Counted from the first letter of the stretch, positions 12,601 to 24,992 are shown. The stretch is DNA of 64,000 bases from Polytrichum commune (GCA_950295325.1 OX485805.1:25903501-25967500); one strand, 5' to 3'. Translations and numbers: made by a program. The notes: generated by a model from the sequence alone, not told the origin.

Positions 12601-15084
12601 GTCATATATTGATATTTTGTGCGTATGTGAACGTGAGAGAATCTCTGTATACCCGAGTTATAATTTGGGTCAATACCATTCTAAACCATATTGATACTAG
12701 GGGGATATTGCCTAGGTATGAGGGTTCTTGCATGGTATATAGACCCGAATAATATTGAAAGAAAAAATATAATCAAATACCCATACGCTACTGGTAACAA
12801 AAAAAGACAATACCAGATCAAAACTGGTTCAAACATCAAGTTCTTTGCTCACAGGCAGCATTCCTTGCATGCAGCTTACAAAGGTTGCCATTGTTTAGGC
12901 ATCATAGAGTTGTTTGCGTTACTTGTAGATATTAAGAGCTCATGGAGATACAAAGTCCATACATCCCTGAAACCAAGCTCCAAGCTGAAAGATAATTTCC
13001 TAACGCCAAATAATCGAGAATAAGGAGGCAGCTCACCCCATGGTGAAATCAAAATCACCTTCGCCATACATGTCGAAGATGCTTAGAATCAGCGCTGCCC
13101 AAGAGCAGCCCACCTTGATAATCATCTGTACAAAATGCATTTATGGAACTGCGATGCTCAGGATTTTTTATTTGTTTACACATAAAATACTCTCAATGAT
13201 CTTCCCTCCTATTACTCCAATCCGTGGAGTGGAGACAAACAATTTATAAATTCTTGTGGAAAGTTTGTCTAAGATTGATTGCTCCTACAAATCCACTCCC
13301 ATGCTTTTGGCCTCGAAGTTCGCTCTCCCGTTGACACATAGTAACTACAATCAAAATAGGACCAAAGAAGGTTAAGTACAATCATCGCAACTACCCCCCA
13401 ACTACACCTTGTATTGTAGCTGGGCGAGGTTAAGTAGTTGTGGTTATGGTCGTCATCAATGCATTTTATCTCTCCTTATCTCTCAAAAACTAGAGTCAAA
13501 GAAAATAAGCTACAACCACCGACCATGAAAACGGCTCTTGTGTGTAAACTCACCTTGATTCACCTACTCTAGCTTGACGATCTAATTCTGTTGAATGGTT
13601 TACAATTTCAACAACCCACTTTGAGCAATGGAATCTATTTTGGTCCTTGAAACTTGTTTGAAAACTTACATATTGCACAATCCCAAACTTGGTGGTGTCG
13701 TAGAATGAGCGGCCGAGTGTCCATGGTTCCACGAACCATCTCAAAGGAAGTGGATGCACCACTTGAGGGGCATCAGTTTCTTTATCGAGCAATGGTGTTT
13801 GTGCTCCCACAGAGCCTTGCTTTGCCAGCTTCTGTACTGCCAATTCCTCTCCCCCTGTAGGATTCAATGAAAAATATATTTCGCTTCAACCTTGCCAACC
13901 TCATTCACGGAACATCCAATTGAAGTATTTAAATTAATTCACTCTTTGGAGGCGGAATCTTGACCATCACATACATGACTCTGTTTACAAAGGATGCAGG
14001 AAGCTTCAATGAATAAAAGCATTGTATTAGACATTACTCTTGCCAACCTCATCGAAAGAACATCCAATCAAGGTATAAAAAACAATTCATTCTTTCGAGG
14101 CGGAAATTTGATCACCAAATACATGAGTCTGTTTTCGAAGCATGCAAGAAGCAACAAGTTTCCATACCCCAAGCTTCCATACCCCAAGTTTTCATTGCCA
14201 CAACAGATCTTGTAAAGGAGCCTTGAAAAACCTGAAAGTCTGAAATTTAGGTAGACAAAGATAAATGTTCAGAATGTTATATACCTAAACACGCAATGAG
14301 ATATCGGCCAAAGGAGTATAACGCAAACGCTTCGTAGCAGTTCCCTATTATGTTGAAGTAGATCGCAAACGTTGGCTTCCATAAAGACAAAAACTGAGGG
14401 CTATGCAAAAGAACTCCAAATCAGAACCATTCCAAACCCTGTTTGATGAGGGATTCTCCCATAACCCTAGCTGATTCACCCCTATATGGAAAAACATACA
14501 TGTAAACACACAATCTCACTCATAATAATGACGGCTGGGACAATTACCGATGTGATAGTATACACGGGAACCATGACAATGATGCCTATCAGCCACTTTT
14601 GCTCCTGCAAGACCACAGGCTCAGGCATCAGCAGCTTTGCTCCAAAACCCTACTCACAGGTTTTGAAGAGAATTACACAATCAGAGACTAAAACCTAAAT
14701 GTTGCAATATCACTCAGCACCTGTACACACCGCGCCACGAATTTTACATTTAATATTCGAAAAGAAGATTTTCTTCAGCTGTCCTTGCAACATATCATGA
14801 ATAAAATGAACATGGTATTGAACCACACGCAAATTAACAGTCAGTTTAATTGAGAGAAAATCAATTCCTACCTCAGGTTTATTGTACCCTGAGAGGTGGT
14901 CAAACAGTAGATAAAATGAAAGTGAGAGCCCAAACAGCACAAATGCGGCCGAGATTATCAGTGCCCACGTAAGCAAAGTGAAGGTCCCCATCTTTAAGAT
15001 AAAAGTCTCCAAGGCTTCCGGATCGGCCGCCTTTTGCCATGCTCCCCTTCCCATGATCACATAGGGTATCCCAATGTCTGCCAT
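9668..15084 (-). CDS. LAZ1/TMEM184-like multipass membrane protein (DUF300, 8 exons)
   Basis: Organic-solute-transporter-alpha family; Arabidopsis LAZ1 proteins of this family sit in tonoplast/endomembranes and affect vacuole and brassinosteroid signalling. Exons (minus): 15084-14872, 14604-14548, 14393-14285, 13854-13670, 13125-13037, 12363-12084, 10979-10800, 10372-9668. Every junction is GT-AG and phases agree, giving 605 aa. Family hallmarks in order: a first TM helix; EQKWLIGIIVMVPVY; NCYEAFALYSFGRYL; a GGEEL tail; FGIVQY; then exon 6 with NFSQMWALYCLVQFY, INPLAKFLCFKAVVF and TWWQG. Exon 7 carries AAVAHIYVYPATPYRR. The last exon is a hydrophilic, Ser/Thr/Glu/Lys-rich cytosolic tail of about 235 residues, longer than the conserved core. 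The acceptor of exon 8 (gaaaag|gtt) is pyrimidine-poor and less certain. An earlier in-frame ATG at 15189 exists; 15084 is preferred because family similarity begins there. Confidence 0.87.
12499..12829. mobile_element. MITE-like element in intron 5 of the LAZ1-like gene
   Basis: 20-bp terminal inverted repeats: AACCAGTGGTGGTCTGGTAT at 12499-12518, and AACCAGTTTTGATCTGGTAT read on the other strand from 12829 (3 mismatches). The element is 331 bp, AT-rich and has no open frame. Target duplication is not clear. Confidence 0.5.
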
Positions 15085-15189
15085 GCTGTGAATTTTCAAA
15101 TGAAATATGTGCCCCACCGCTTCACGAACCAAATATTCGTTGCAATTTTTGTGGTTGCAACTGCCTGTTAGCTCCTGCTGGATTCCCAC

Positions 15190-17599
15190 CTAGCACGGGG
15201 CCTCCTTCCCTCTTTCATTTTGTCATAGATTGTATGCTGTAAAAACAAAAGGAGGTGCATTGCACAAAGTCAGAAACTCATAACGCTTAACCCAAATGAA
15301 AATACATGCCTCCCTTGTGCTTCATATCATACTGAAGTTTCTAAAACCTAAACCAGCATTCAACAGATTGAAAAAAAAACAATTCACGGCAACGACACGA
15401 CGAAAAATTGGGTACCAGTAACCACACACTTTAGAATTCAAAGTTTGTCATGACTTTAGAATACTGAGAGTAGGTCAATCGCTCTCTATATTTGAATTGG
15501 CTCTGCCAAGACACAATTACCTATTTTCCAAGCTCCACATCATTCTCACTAAGTGTGCATGTAAAATCCAAATCAAGACCGTAGCCTGCCATCGACGTTG
15601 ACATTCAATGATGAATGCATGTATGCATTATGCACAATCTACCATCAATTTAGGTTCATCATACATCGACCATACGTGTAGACAAAAAAATTGATGAAAG
15701 AGTAATTATAACGCTTACTACACCGAAAAAAGAAACGAACAATGTCCACTACCTAAGACGTCAAGTTTCTCATGGAAGCCCCATTAACAAACAGTTTTCA
15801 CGCATGCACTACCCTAATCCCTCCAAATCGTGATGCTGATGACCTTCTACTGCTTTTCTCCAATCCGAAACCTTCTGAACAGGTTTCTACCAATTTCAAC
15901 CACTCGAATTTGAATGAATGGCAGAAAAATGCATTCAAATTTGAGAGGTAGAAATTGGTAGACATCAATAACTGACATGACAGGTGAACAAACCCATCTT
16001 GCAAATTCCTCTGGAGCTCTAAAAGGAGTAACCCAAAATCCCCCCCAGCCCCACCTGACCACTCAAAAAAATCAGAGGAGCCACCAAAGCAAGAAGGATC
16101 TTCAAGCTTTCTGACGACCCTTTGAATTTGCAACAGAGCACTAATACTCCCAATACCCAAAACTCCGATTAAGTCACTCTCACCTGGCCAACAGTTGCTA
16201 CAGCCTCCCAAATACTTAACACTTGAATCTTGAAGCACTACAAGATCCCCCACACAGCCACAACACAGAGCTCCACCGCCAATGGGAATTTCTGTCTCAC
16301 TCCAATCTTGAGCTCGCTCAAAACAAATTCAAAGTACCCAACTCTGCACTCCAAGACTTCCCTTCAGGTGCAGTGCTAGAGCTGAAAGTTAGTTGGAGAG
16401 GTGTAATCTAAGTGGCTATGGCAGGCTTTGACTCAACTCGAAAAACTATATGCATGCAAATGAGTTATTGTTTACTTCGGGACTGAGAAGCCGGTGACTC
16501 AGGTGGTTCTTTGATGTGTGCATTTCTGCATTGTGCAACATGCAGAGAGAGAGAGACATACGTATGGTGATGTGGAGCGGTATAAGAATATGTATAGTTT
16601 ATCGTATAATACGGGGGCGTGATATCTCCAAGGTGGATGGGTTCCAAGTTGTATTTGCCTTCCTGCTCCCAGGAGTGCCACGTGTTGTCCACATGTCCGG
16701 AAGAGGACCTGTTTCCGTGCATGGGAGCGCTGCCACCTCAAAGATTTAAAAAGGTTCTTAAAAGGAATGTGTATGTGTGGTCCTATTCTTTTGGGTGGCA
16801 TTTCCAACTCCACAAACATGTGTGTTTCTTTAACTGGTGGATCGGCTTGAGAGTTGTCTTTTTGGGTTAGGGCAAGCCCACTCATTCTACACTTGCATCT
16901 GCACTTTTTTCATCTGCAATGCATATGCATATGCAAGAGAGTGTCCCACTCATCTGCAAATATCAAATGTAGATGAAAAGTAGATGTACTTTGGCTTCCC
17001 TCCCTACATATATCTTGATTAGGCACATGAGTTTTATATGAGAAGGGACAAGGTCATTTATTGATGGGATTTGACCCATACAGTACAATAAGTTAGTGAA
17101 TCTACCTAGCCTAGATACTATGTAAACATAAATTTGCAATGTGACTAAATTGTTAATTGTATTGCTATTCGTCACCTTCCGGGTGACCTGATGAGGTAAA
17201 AAAAATCAATTGAGGTGTAGGATGAGTGGTAGGAGTTCTTTGCTTCTGCATCTACATTCTGGATGGAGGCCACTTTCCAATCCTGGATGCAGATGCATAA
17301 TTCCCTGGCTCTTTTAAGGTATACCATGTCCACACCAAAGCCAATCACTGCTCCTTGGCAATAAGAGGAGTTTTTCTTGATAAGAAAGTTCATCTCTTTT
17401 CTGAAATTAACTGCTACTAATAAAGAATTTTTGTCCTACTCACAGTAACCTCATTGGATGTAATGTACTACAATTTCACTCATTCACTTCAATACATACA
17501 AGACAAAAACTCCTATCAAGATGGAAAATCTCTCACTGCTTTGGACTAGTTGTTGATCCTAATATGGGCATGGTAGTAAACAACCCTTGTTGGCTACTT
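15190..17599. promoter_or_regulatory. Upstream region of the LAZ1-like gene and intergenic DNA
   Basis: No coding region is recognised in these 2.4 kb; the open frames at 15798-16885 have no domain and look fortuitous. A perfect G-box core CACGTG lies at 16679-16684 inside tgccacgtgttg, of the type bound by bZIP/bHLH factors. Its distance of about 1.6 kb from the LAZ1 start makes a role uncertain. GA runs occur at 16540-16555. Confidence 0.35.
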
Positions 17600-17960
17600 C
17601 CTATTAAGACACCTATATTTGAGTGAGATGTGGTTTGGTGTGACTTGAAAAACAAATACCAAAAAGACATCATATGTCTAAAAGAGATTGGATTGCGTGC
17701 TCAAGATATGATAACCATTCTAAGCTTAATAGTCAACATAATGAGGGGGGCGGGCATATATGACCATTTAATGAGCACAAGAATCTTCGCATTTGATAAC
17801 AAATAAGATATTCATATGAACTCTAACAAATATGAGGAAAGTGGCTATAGCCTTCATTTGGATTAACCATCTTGTACTAATCACATGTTTCGTATCCTAG
17901 GAGAAGTGGGTAAGTCACAAAAAATAAACAAATAAGATCCATCTACCTTAAGTAGAAATT
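17600..17960 (+). repeat. Dispersed repeat family A, copy 1
   Basis: One of at least five copies in the window. Landmarks in order: gacacctatatttgagtg, ggtttggtgtgac, taaaagagattggattgcgt, gataaccattctaagctt, atgaccatttaatgagca, gaggaaagtggctatagcc, catgtttcgtatcctaggag. Other copies: 18820-19240 (+), 19290-19510 resumed at 30790 (+, split), 39950-40300 (-), 48540-48960 (-). No intact frame; the parent element is not identified. Confidence 0.65.
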
Positions 17961-18572
17961 CCGAAACTCGGAGAGTGTCGTTTCAAGTTCCATAATTAGA
18001 GTAGAGATGCAAAAGTTATAAAAGTTCAAAGGGAGGATTATCATTCCCTTTCAATTATCATAGAGATGTTTTCTAATTATGTCATAACATTCTTTAGCTA
18101 GGGGGTTGTGTTCAGTGGGGCCGGTACCCAATCCTCAAGATTCCAACATCAAGCGATATATGATGAATGTGAGATAGGAATGGTCAAAATCTTATATACT
18201 TAGTACATAGTGCATACGTTTGTCTCACTCCCACCAAAGCTAGGCCCCCCCAAAAAACAAGTGAAGTTACATTGTCTTGCTAGGTACCGGAGAATGTGAT
18301 GTAATTGTTGAATCTAGAATCATGACTATATTTTGAGCGCATACCTAGTCCAATCACATCGTAATACATGTCCTCTGGGCATCCATTCTTAAGTAGTATA
18401 ATCTTTGCCATATACTACTTAAATAGTAGGTGTCTAATCAAGAAGAGTGATCACATAATGCCTACATAACTCAAAGGCTAGATAGGTAAGTAGAACTTGA
18501 ACAAGCCTATTGTATCAAAAATTGTTGGTCGTACCATTGCTGCAAGGGGTGTGATGGATATGAAGAACAAAT

Positions 18573-18573
18573 C

Positions 18574-18609
<36 letters not shown>
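18573..18609. repeat. (ATT)n microsatellite
   Basis: About twelve uninterrupted att/tta units. Confidence 0.95.
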
Positions 18610-18819
18610 GTAACTAGTATGGGCCCATGTTGTCCCATGATGATAACAATGGGGTTAGGTGGGGTGATGGCGTTGAAATTTGTGCACGTTCTTCACTGTA
18701 TATTAGATATACATGTAGGTGTTGAACTTAAACCGATTTTTTTTTGCAAAAAGTAAAATCACAAGTAAATTCATATTGGTTAAAAGAAAAAATTGACCCA
18801 ATATCTAATGTGAAAGTTT

Positions 18820-19240
18820 TGAGATTGTACTTAGACAAACACCAACACTTTAAGACTACTATGAAGAACCCTAAAGTTTTAAGGATAAGTGGGCCTTTCA
18901 TGATTACTATAGTTCTAAATCAAATAGCTACATTTGTGTGGTTTGTGGTTAGGCATGGATTGAAGAATGCACACCAAAATGACATGTGTTTACAAGATAT
19001 TGGACTATGTGCTCAAAATATGGTAACCATTCTACCCTCAATAGTCAACATTATTGAGGAGGACCTATATGACCATTTAATCATAGCAAGAATCTTCGCT
19101 TTGACAATGAGTAAGATAATCATACAAGCCTTGAAAATCATGAGGCAAATTGGCTATAGACATGACATGAATTGGAATTGGCAATCATCTGAAACGAATT
19201 GCGTTTTTTGCAACATGAGAGAAGTGGGTGCAAAGCTTAA
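18820..19240 (+). repeat. Dispersed repeat family A, copy 2 (serves as empty-site paralogue)
   Basis: Colinear with copy 1 and the split copy. At about 19105-19118 it reads aatgagtaagataatc. This is the uninterrupted equivalent of the site where the LINE landed in copy 3 (aatgagtaag then the element, and gagtaagacat on the other side). Confidence 0.65.
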
Positions 19241-19289
19241 AGGGACCATTTAACACCCATTCACATTAATTTAGCTTCAAGGTAGAAGT

Positions 19290-19510
19290 GCCTAATTTGG
19301 GTATTTATCTTAATCGGACACCTATATTTATTTGAGTGGAATTTAGTTTGGTGTGGCTCCAAGAACATATACTAAAAAGACATGTGTTTAAAAGAGATTA
19401 GACTACGTACTCAAAATACGATAACCATTTTAAGCTCAATAATGAACATAATTGAGAACCTATATGGTCATTTAATGAGCATGGGAGTCTTCACTCTGAA
19501 AATGAGTAAG
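19290..19510 (+). repeat. Dispersed repeat family A, copy 3, left part
   Basis: Runs up to the left target duplication of the LINE (19503-19510, tgagtaag). It continues at 30790-30874 and then at about 31501-31545 (gtgtttcatattgtaggagaagtggg) beyond a second insertion. Confidence 0.65.
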
Positions 19511-19530
19511 AAAAAAAAAAAAAAAAGTAA

Positions 19531-19640
19531 CGCCCGCACATTGTGCCGGCGTGAATGCGAGCCCGTTGTCCGAATGCTAAACACGGCGGGCCGTGTTGTA
19601 GCATGGGGAGTTATACCTCCGTTAGGAGGTGGGCTCTGTT
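19531..19640 (-). other. Structured 3' UTR of the LINE
   Basis: GC-rich block in an otherwise AT- and GT-biased element. Pairings visible: 19531-19539 with 19543-19551 (9 bp, one mismatch, 3-nt loop); 19574-19579 with 19599-19604 enclosing 19581-19586/19591-19596 (ACACGG/CCGTGT); 19616-19620 with 19625-19629 (5 bp, GTTA loop); and 19559-19564 with 19631-19636 (GAGCCC/GGGCTC) closing the two inner hairpins into a three-way junction. It probably serves template recognition by the element's RT, as structured LINE tails do. Confidence 0.6.
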
Positions 19641-19702
19641 AGTAAAAAGAAAGAGAAAGTGTAGTGTAAGGGGGTTATTGTAAAGGAGTGGTGGGGAAAT
19701 AT

Positions 19703-21130
19703 TTAGGGGGGTGCAACGGGATTTTTTTTGTTATCGAGTTTTCTTTTATTTAAAACGAGGTATGTGAGATATTTGATGGCATTTTGGTGTATGTTTTTCA
19801 TGAGGATTTTGATATTAGATTTTGGGATTTTGAGGTCTTCTAATTTTTTGATGGAGTGTTCGTGTATGGCACCTCTAACTCCTGCTGTGATGGTTATAAG
19901 AGGGTTTATTTTCCATCCCTTGCTTTGTATAGTGTTGATTAATGGATCGTATTTGGCATGTTTGTGTGTTATGGCTTGTTCTGGGAATCTGTCGTGACAG
20001 TACGTGAATTCAATGAATTGGATGGTTCGTGCGTGGGATGGTAGCATGGGTGTTGGGGTGTGGTTAGGGGCTCCTATAATACATAGGATGTCGGGTCTTA
20101 GTCTAGCGTGACACTGACACCCGGTTTGAGGGCATAGACATTCGATGAGCCATTCGGGGACTGTTTGTTCTTGCTTGTTGTTGTTGATATTACCTGCATT
20201 TGTTAGTGTGTAATATCTGGTGTGTTTGTTGGCTTGGAGTGTTTGGGTGATGAGATGTACTGCCTTGTTGTGGCGTGCTATTCTTAGGCCCTTTAAGTAT
20301 GGGTGTTCGCACGTTGAGAGTAAGTGTGGCCATGTATCCCTTTCATTTTTACGGCATAATGTACAGTTTGGGTTTTGAAATTTGAGGGGCCAAAAAATAT
20401 TCTTTCTATGGTTACCCATGTATTGGGCATATCGAAATTTTAAAGTTTGGGTGATTTGGGCGTCCGTTATTTTATTGTTTTTCCAAAAGTGGTTGGAGAG
20501 TTTGTGGCTTATTTGGTCGTTGGATAGCCATTTGTCTACATATGGGTGTTTATGTTGGGCCAACCTAATTTCTTGTTTTACGTGTGTTTTTGTGATGAAT
20601 GTGTGCAAGTTGCGGATTGCCCCATTACGTGTGGCTGTGGGACAACTTGCTAGCCAATATGGTGTAGCGTGTGCGATGTGTATATGGGGTGTGGGAGTGG
20701 GTTTTTCTATATTTGTGCCTTCGTTGGCTAGCGCATCGGCTATTTCATTTCCTTTGATGCCCGTGTGGGCACGTACTTTATGTATATGTACTAAGTGTGG
20801 TGTTAGATAAATTTGGTGTATTATGGCGGCTATGAGGATTTTGTCCGGGTGGTGGTGTTGTGAGGTTGGGTGTTGTATATGATTACTAAGTAGATATATG
20901 CTATTAAGGCTATCTGTAAAGATGTGTGTTTCGATTTTTGTGACTTGAATGGTTTTGACTGCTATGAGTATAGCATTTAATTCTGCTCTAAGTATGTTTT
21001 GATATCCTGGTAATCGTTCTGCTATACGGATGTTTGCGTTGGGGCTATATACTCCTGAACCTGCGATATCACCCTCTATTTGACCTTCGGAGTTCTTAGT
21101 TGGTGGAATAAATGAGCCATATGTGTACAT
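19703..21130 (-). pseudogene. LINE RNase H, zinc knuckle and putative C-terminal nuclease domain
   Basis: 475 codons. The RNase HI fold is at 1-140: MYTYGS, then E50 in LRAELNAI, D73 in FTDSL, and HKVRAHTGIKGNEIADALA. The first catalytic Asp expected in YTDGS is Tyr here, so RNase H activity is probably lost in this copy. A zinc knuckle (CTLC, then H and C, 256-274) follows. At 345-425 RPDIL, FIEFTYCHDRF and ITAGVRGAIHEH give a D...E-x-T pattern plus a Gly-rich strand, which resembles a PD-(D/E)XK nuclease fold; this is inference from pattern only. The chain ends near the 3' UTR. Confidence 0.75.
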
Positions 21131-22427
21131 GCAATGTTGTGGGTGGAATTTGGGGGGGTGTTGGTGGTAATATTTAATGGGGAGGTTTGATTGGGGGATT
21201 GTTGGTGGGGGGGGGGGGATGTTTTTTATGGGGGCGTTTTTCCATATGTTTGAGAATTTAATGTGGTAATTTGGCGTTGTGGGTTTGATGGGGAATGTGT
21301 CTATGGGTGCGTTGATGGTATGTTCTAGTACTTGTGCGAGATCTTGTGGGGTTTTAGGCTTGGTGTGAGGTGGGCGTGGTTATGTATACATAGTATTGTT
21401 GTGAGCGAGGGTTCCACGTATTGGTAGTATTTTGGCCATTCCGGCGTAGGGTTATATAGTATGGTATGCGGAGGGATGGTTGCGAGGGTGTGTATGTCGC
21501 CACTTGTGGTAAGTGGGATTTGTTGTGTGGTCCAGTCGTTATGGTTGATTATGAGTATGGTGATCGTGTTTGAGTCTTCTTTGGCCGCCATTCTAGCCCA
21601 GTGGATGGCTTCAATGGTTGTTTTATGGTCTGTGGGGTAGGCTAAACCAATGCCTTTCCATCTAGATATTTGTGCGTGTCCTAGGGAGCCAAATATTATG
21701 TCTCGGTTATGGGGTGAGTGATGTTGTGTGGGGCATGTGAGTGGGGATGAATAGTAGGAGTGCGTGATTTTGAGGGAGTTTATTAATGTTGTGATAATTG
21801 TCGGGTGTATTGTATGGTGCATGTTTTGGGGTTGTATGTTTTTTGGCTTTCTTTTGGGGAGTATGGTTATGTATCTTTGTATTAGCCAAAGTATTTCAGT
21901 TTCAAAGTTTTGTGGTGGGGGTTGGAGGGCTTTTGTAATTTGTGAGAAGTGGTGGTAAGAAAATTGGTTCCATAGCCATTGTAGCCTTTCTGTAGTGATG
22001 GTGGCCATGTAGTTTCCTTTTTGGTCATATATGTTGGCTTCGGAGTTTTGTAGTTGGATGGTTGGTTGGTTTACTTGAATGTCTTTATCCGGGTTGCATT
22101 CTTGTATGGATAATTTTAGGTTGGTGATGTGAAGAGGGGGGTGTATGAATTTGTTGTCTTTTGATTGCATGTGATTGAGGCAATTAGCATATGTGTGGGT
22201 GGTTAATAGTTCAGCTTGCTTTGTGTGATATTGTGTAATACATAGTATGTTATGTTCTAGAAATATATTATCCGGGTGTAGTAGTTCTACCTCACTTCTC
22301 CATTGTTGTGTGATGCCTTGTGGAGTTTGCCATTGGCAAAGGTAGTTCGTCCTTATTGCTTGTGCACCCCATTTGTCTTTTTTGGTGGAGGTCTTTTCTT
22401 TTATTATTGTTTGGATTGCTTGTCCTA
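21131..22427 (-). pseudogene. LINE connector between RT and RNase H, frameshifted
   Basis: The reading frame starts in the G9 run at 22428-22436, runs open through ATG 22170 to TAG at 21327-21325, then resumes in a different frame (TPQDLAQVLEHTI) near 21340 and reaches the RNase H start at 21130. A G12 run at 21207-21218 is a second slip-prone site. The content is Gln/His/Thr/Pro-rich and has no recognised domain; position suggests the RT-to-RNase H connection. Confidence 0.6.
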
Positions 22428-24992
22428 GGGGGGGGGATATTCACCATGCCCTCGCTTTGTGTTGGTGTTTGTTGTATTGTGTTTGTAGAGTTTGTGGGTG
22501 GGGGGGGGGAACATTATTGTTGCTTGTTGGAGAGCCTCCTTGATGGTTTTGGGTATGTGTTTGTAAATGGATTGAAATTCTTTCGGGGTTAGTATGGCTT
22601 TGGTAGTAGAGTTTTGGATTTGTATTAGTGTGGTAATGCCGTATATGTATAGTTTGTCTAGATATTTTTGGGTCTTGGCTTTGGATATATCCGTTAGGGT
22701 GTTATAATTTGGGTTGGTTTTCCAAATTCTTTCTAGTGATGTTTCTTTGATGGGGAATGCTTGGCTTGTGGAATGGACGTGAATTTCATATTCTCTTTCA
22801 AGGAGGAAGAGTGTTCGGGCTATAGGGGAATGGACACATGCTTGTTGTTTGAGTTTGGGGAGGTATCGGGCCCCACCATACTTGGCCGCTATATGTTTGG
22901 TTAGCCCTTGGTATATAATGCCTAATTGGCCCGGGTCGTTAAGTGCTTGGATTAATTGTTGTCCTATGCATCGGATGTAGTCGGGTAGTAGGGAGGTGAC
23001 GTTAATGCCAAAGCTCTCTTGTGGGAGGTGGGTGAGAATGTTGGCCGAGCTTTTAGGAATGTTGCAAATTTCTTTGGTTAATTTGCTAATGATTTTGTCT
23101 AATTTTTTAATATCCGGTTTGGAGAATGGGACGGCGTAATAAGCGTATGCTATTCGCGGTTTAATGACTGTATTTAAGATTTTGATTTTTTGTGTGAGGC
23201 TAGCCGGTGAGGTAGTTAAGAGTTGGCTTTGTTGTTTGACTTTCTTCATCGTTATTTCTTTTTGTAGGTTCCATTTGAGTGATGGTGTGAGGTTTATTCC
23301 TAAATACGTATATGGTTCGTTTTGGGTGAGAATGGGGAAATTTTGAGAGTTGTATGTGATATGTTGTGATTGGATGTATGCTTTGAAGGTAGAGGGTTTT
23401 AGTTTAGATTTATTAGGGCATCCGGTAATGGCACATTTTGATAGATTGAGGTCCATGTGGGACCATTTCGCGAATTTTTGGAGTTTTGTCACTTGTGGTT
23501 GAATATGTAATATGTGGTCCGTTATAATAGCTAGGTCATCCGCGTATGCGGTTGTGGTACATGTGGCGGAGGACGTGTTGAAATGATAACCTATGTTATC
23601 TTTTTCTAGCCATCTTAGTAGTGGTTCGAGAAAAATGATAAAAAGATATGGGCTAAGGGTGTCCCCTTGTATGGTCCCGCGGCTTATTTCTATTGGGGGT
23701 GTCGTGCCAAAATGACTCCCGGTGAAGGATGTGGTGGAGTTGGTGTAGATATTGCCTACGATTTCTACCGCGTCTAATGGGTAGCCTAGGTCCTCCATTA
23801 TGGCTAGGAGTCTTGCGTGGTCTATAGAGCCGAAGGCATTTCTAAAGTCTATATAGGTTAAGTATATATATTTTGTGGTTAGTCTTGCATCTTCTAGTGT
23901 TGCTATGATCGTTTGAATTTGTCTCGAGGTATTTCGTTGTGGTCGAAAGCCTTCTTGGCTAAAGTGTAGTAATCTATGTTTTTCTCCGTAGCTTGTTAAG
24001 AGTGATGTTAGTGTACTAGTGTATAGTTTATAGATTGTATTAGCTAGGGAGATTGGTCTATAGTTGGATATGTGGGTGGGGTCGTCTTTTTTGTGTAATA
24101 AGATGGTCTTACTATGTTTCCAATAGTGCGGGATCGTTCTTTGTTTGTAACAATGTTTGAAAAATAGATATAGGAGGTCTTGCCATTGTGTGGGTAGTGT
24201 TTTAATGATATCATTTGGGATATTGTCTAGGCCCGGGGCTTTCCCTTTTGTTAGGCTTTTGACGCAACAATCGTACACTTCTCTAGTGAATTGGTTACTT
24301 ATTTGTGTATTGGGGTTGCCTCGTTTTTCTAGAATGATTCCTTGATGTGAGTGCCACGGATATCTTCTTACTGCGCATATGCACGTATTAGGGTGGTCCG
24401 TGATGTCCTCACATAGGGGGGCTTGTCGTTGGAATGAGGTTTGTTGGGTATGGTATATCTCCCTAGCTATTTCGGCGGGTTTGGTGAGGATTTGACCTTG
24501 GGGGTTTTGTATATAATCGAGTGTGTTGGTGGTTGTTGGGTGAAATATTTTTTTGTGGATGATTTTGGGTTTAGTATTTAGTAAGATTCTATATTTGTTA
24601 ATGGCGGCTTTGCAATTAAGTGAGGTTTGCTTGGTTATGATTTTGTGGGCTTCTGTCTTCGCATTTTTCCCTATAGTGGCTAGCTGAGCAATCCATGTGT
24701 GTATTTCTGTGGGATGTGGGGGTAGTGGTGGAATATTGGGGTTTCTTAGTAGTTGAAGATTTTTTATATCTGAGTGGTTATGTAGTTGTGTGTGCGGGTA
24801 GTGACATGCGGCTCTTATGGCTTTCCGGGTGTTATGGTATATTTTCAATTGATGTTTCCATTTATTCTGTTGGGTCCTGGGGAGAAATCCTCCTTGAGGT
24901 TTTACCCTATTTGGTAGTGGTGGGGTGGGGTAGGTCATGCATGTTTGTTCTATGCATTGACTGAGAGAGTTGGTAATTTCTTGGAGTTTGAA
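22425..24992 (-). pseudogene. LINE reverse transcriptase
   Basis: Open from the codon after TAA (24995-24993) to TAG at 22427-22425; the first ATG is at 24938. From that ATG, KGKAPGLDNIPNDIIK is at about 231-246, NYRPISL at 292-298, the catalytic YIDFRNAFGSID at 362-373, GTIQGDTLSPYLF at 421-433 and YADD at 465-468, followed by a thumb region. These are the non-LTR RT blocks in order, so the active site looks intact. It shares frame with the endonuclease ORF upstream. At the 3' side a run of nine G (22428-22436 on +) shifts the frame; the protein continues in another frame as LGQAIQTII and so on. Confidence 0.88.

Noticed and set aside
15798-16885. Minus-strand open frames upstream of the LAZ1-like gene as coding exons
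   Set aside because: No recognised domain and no splice-supported connection.
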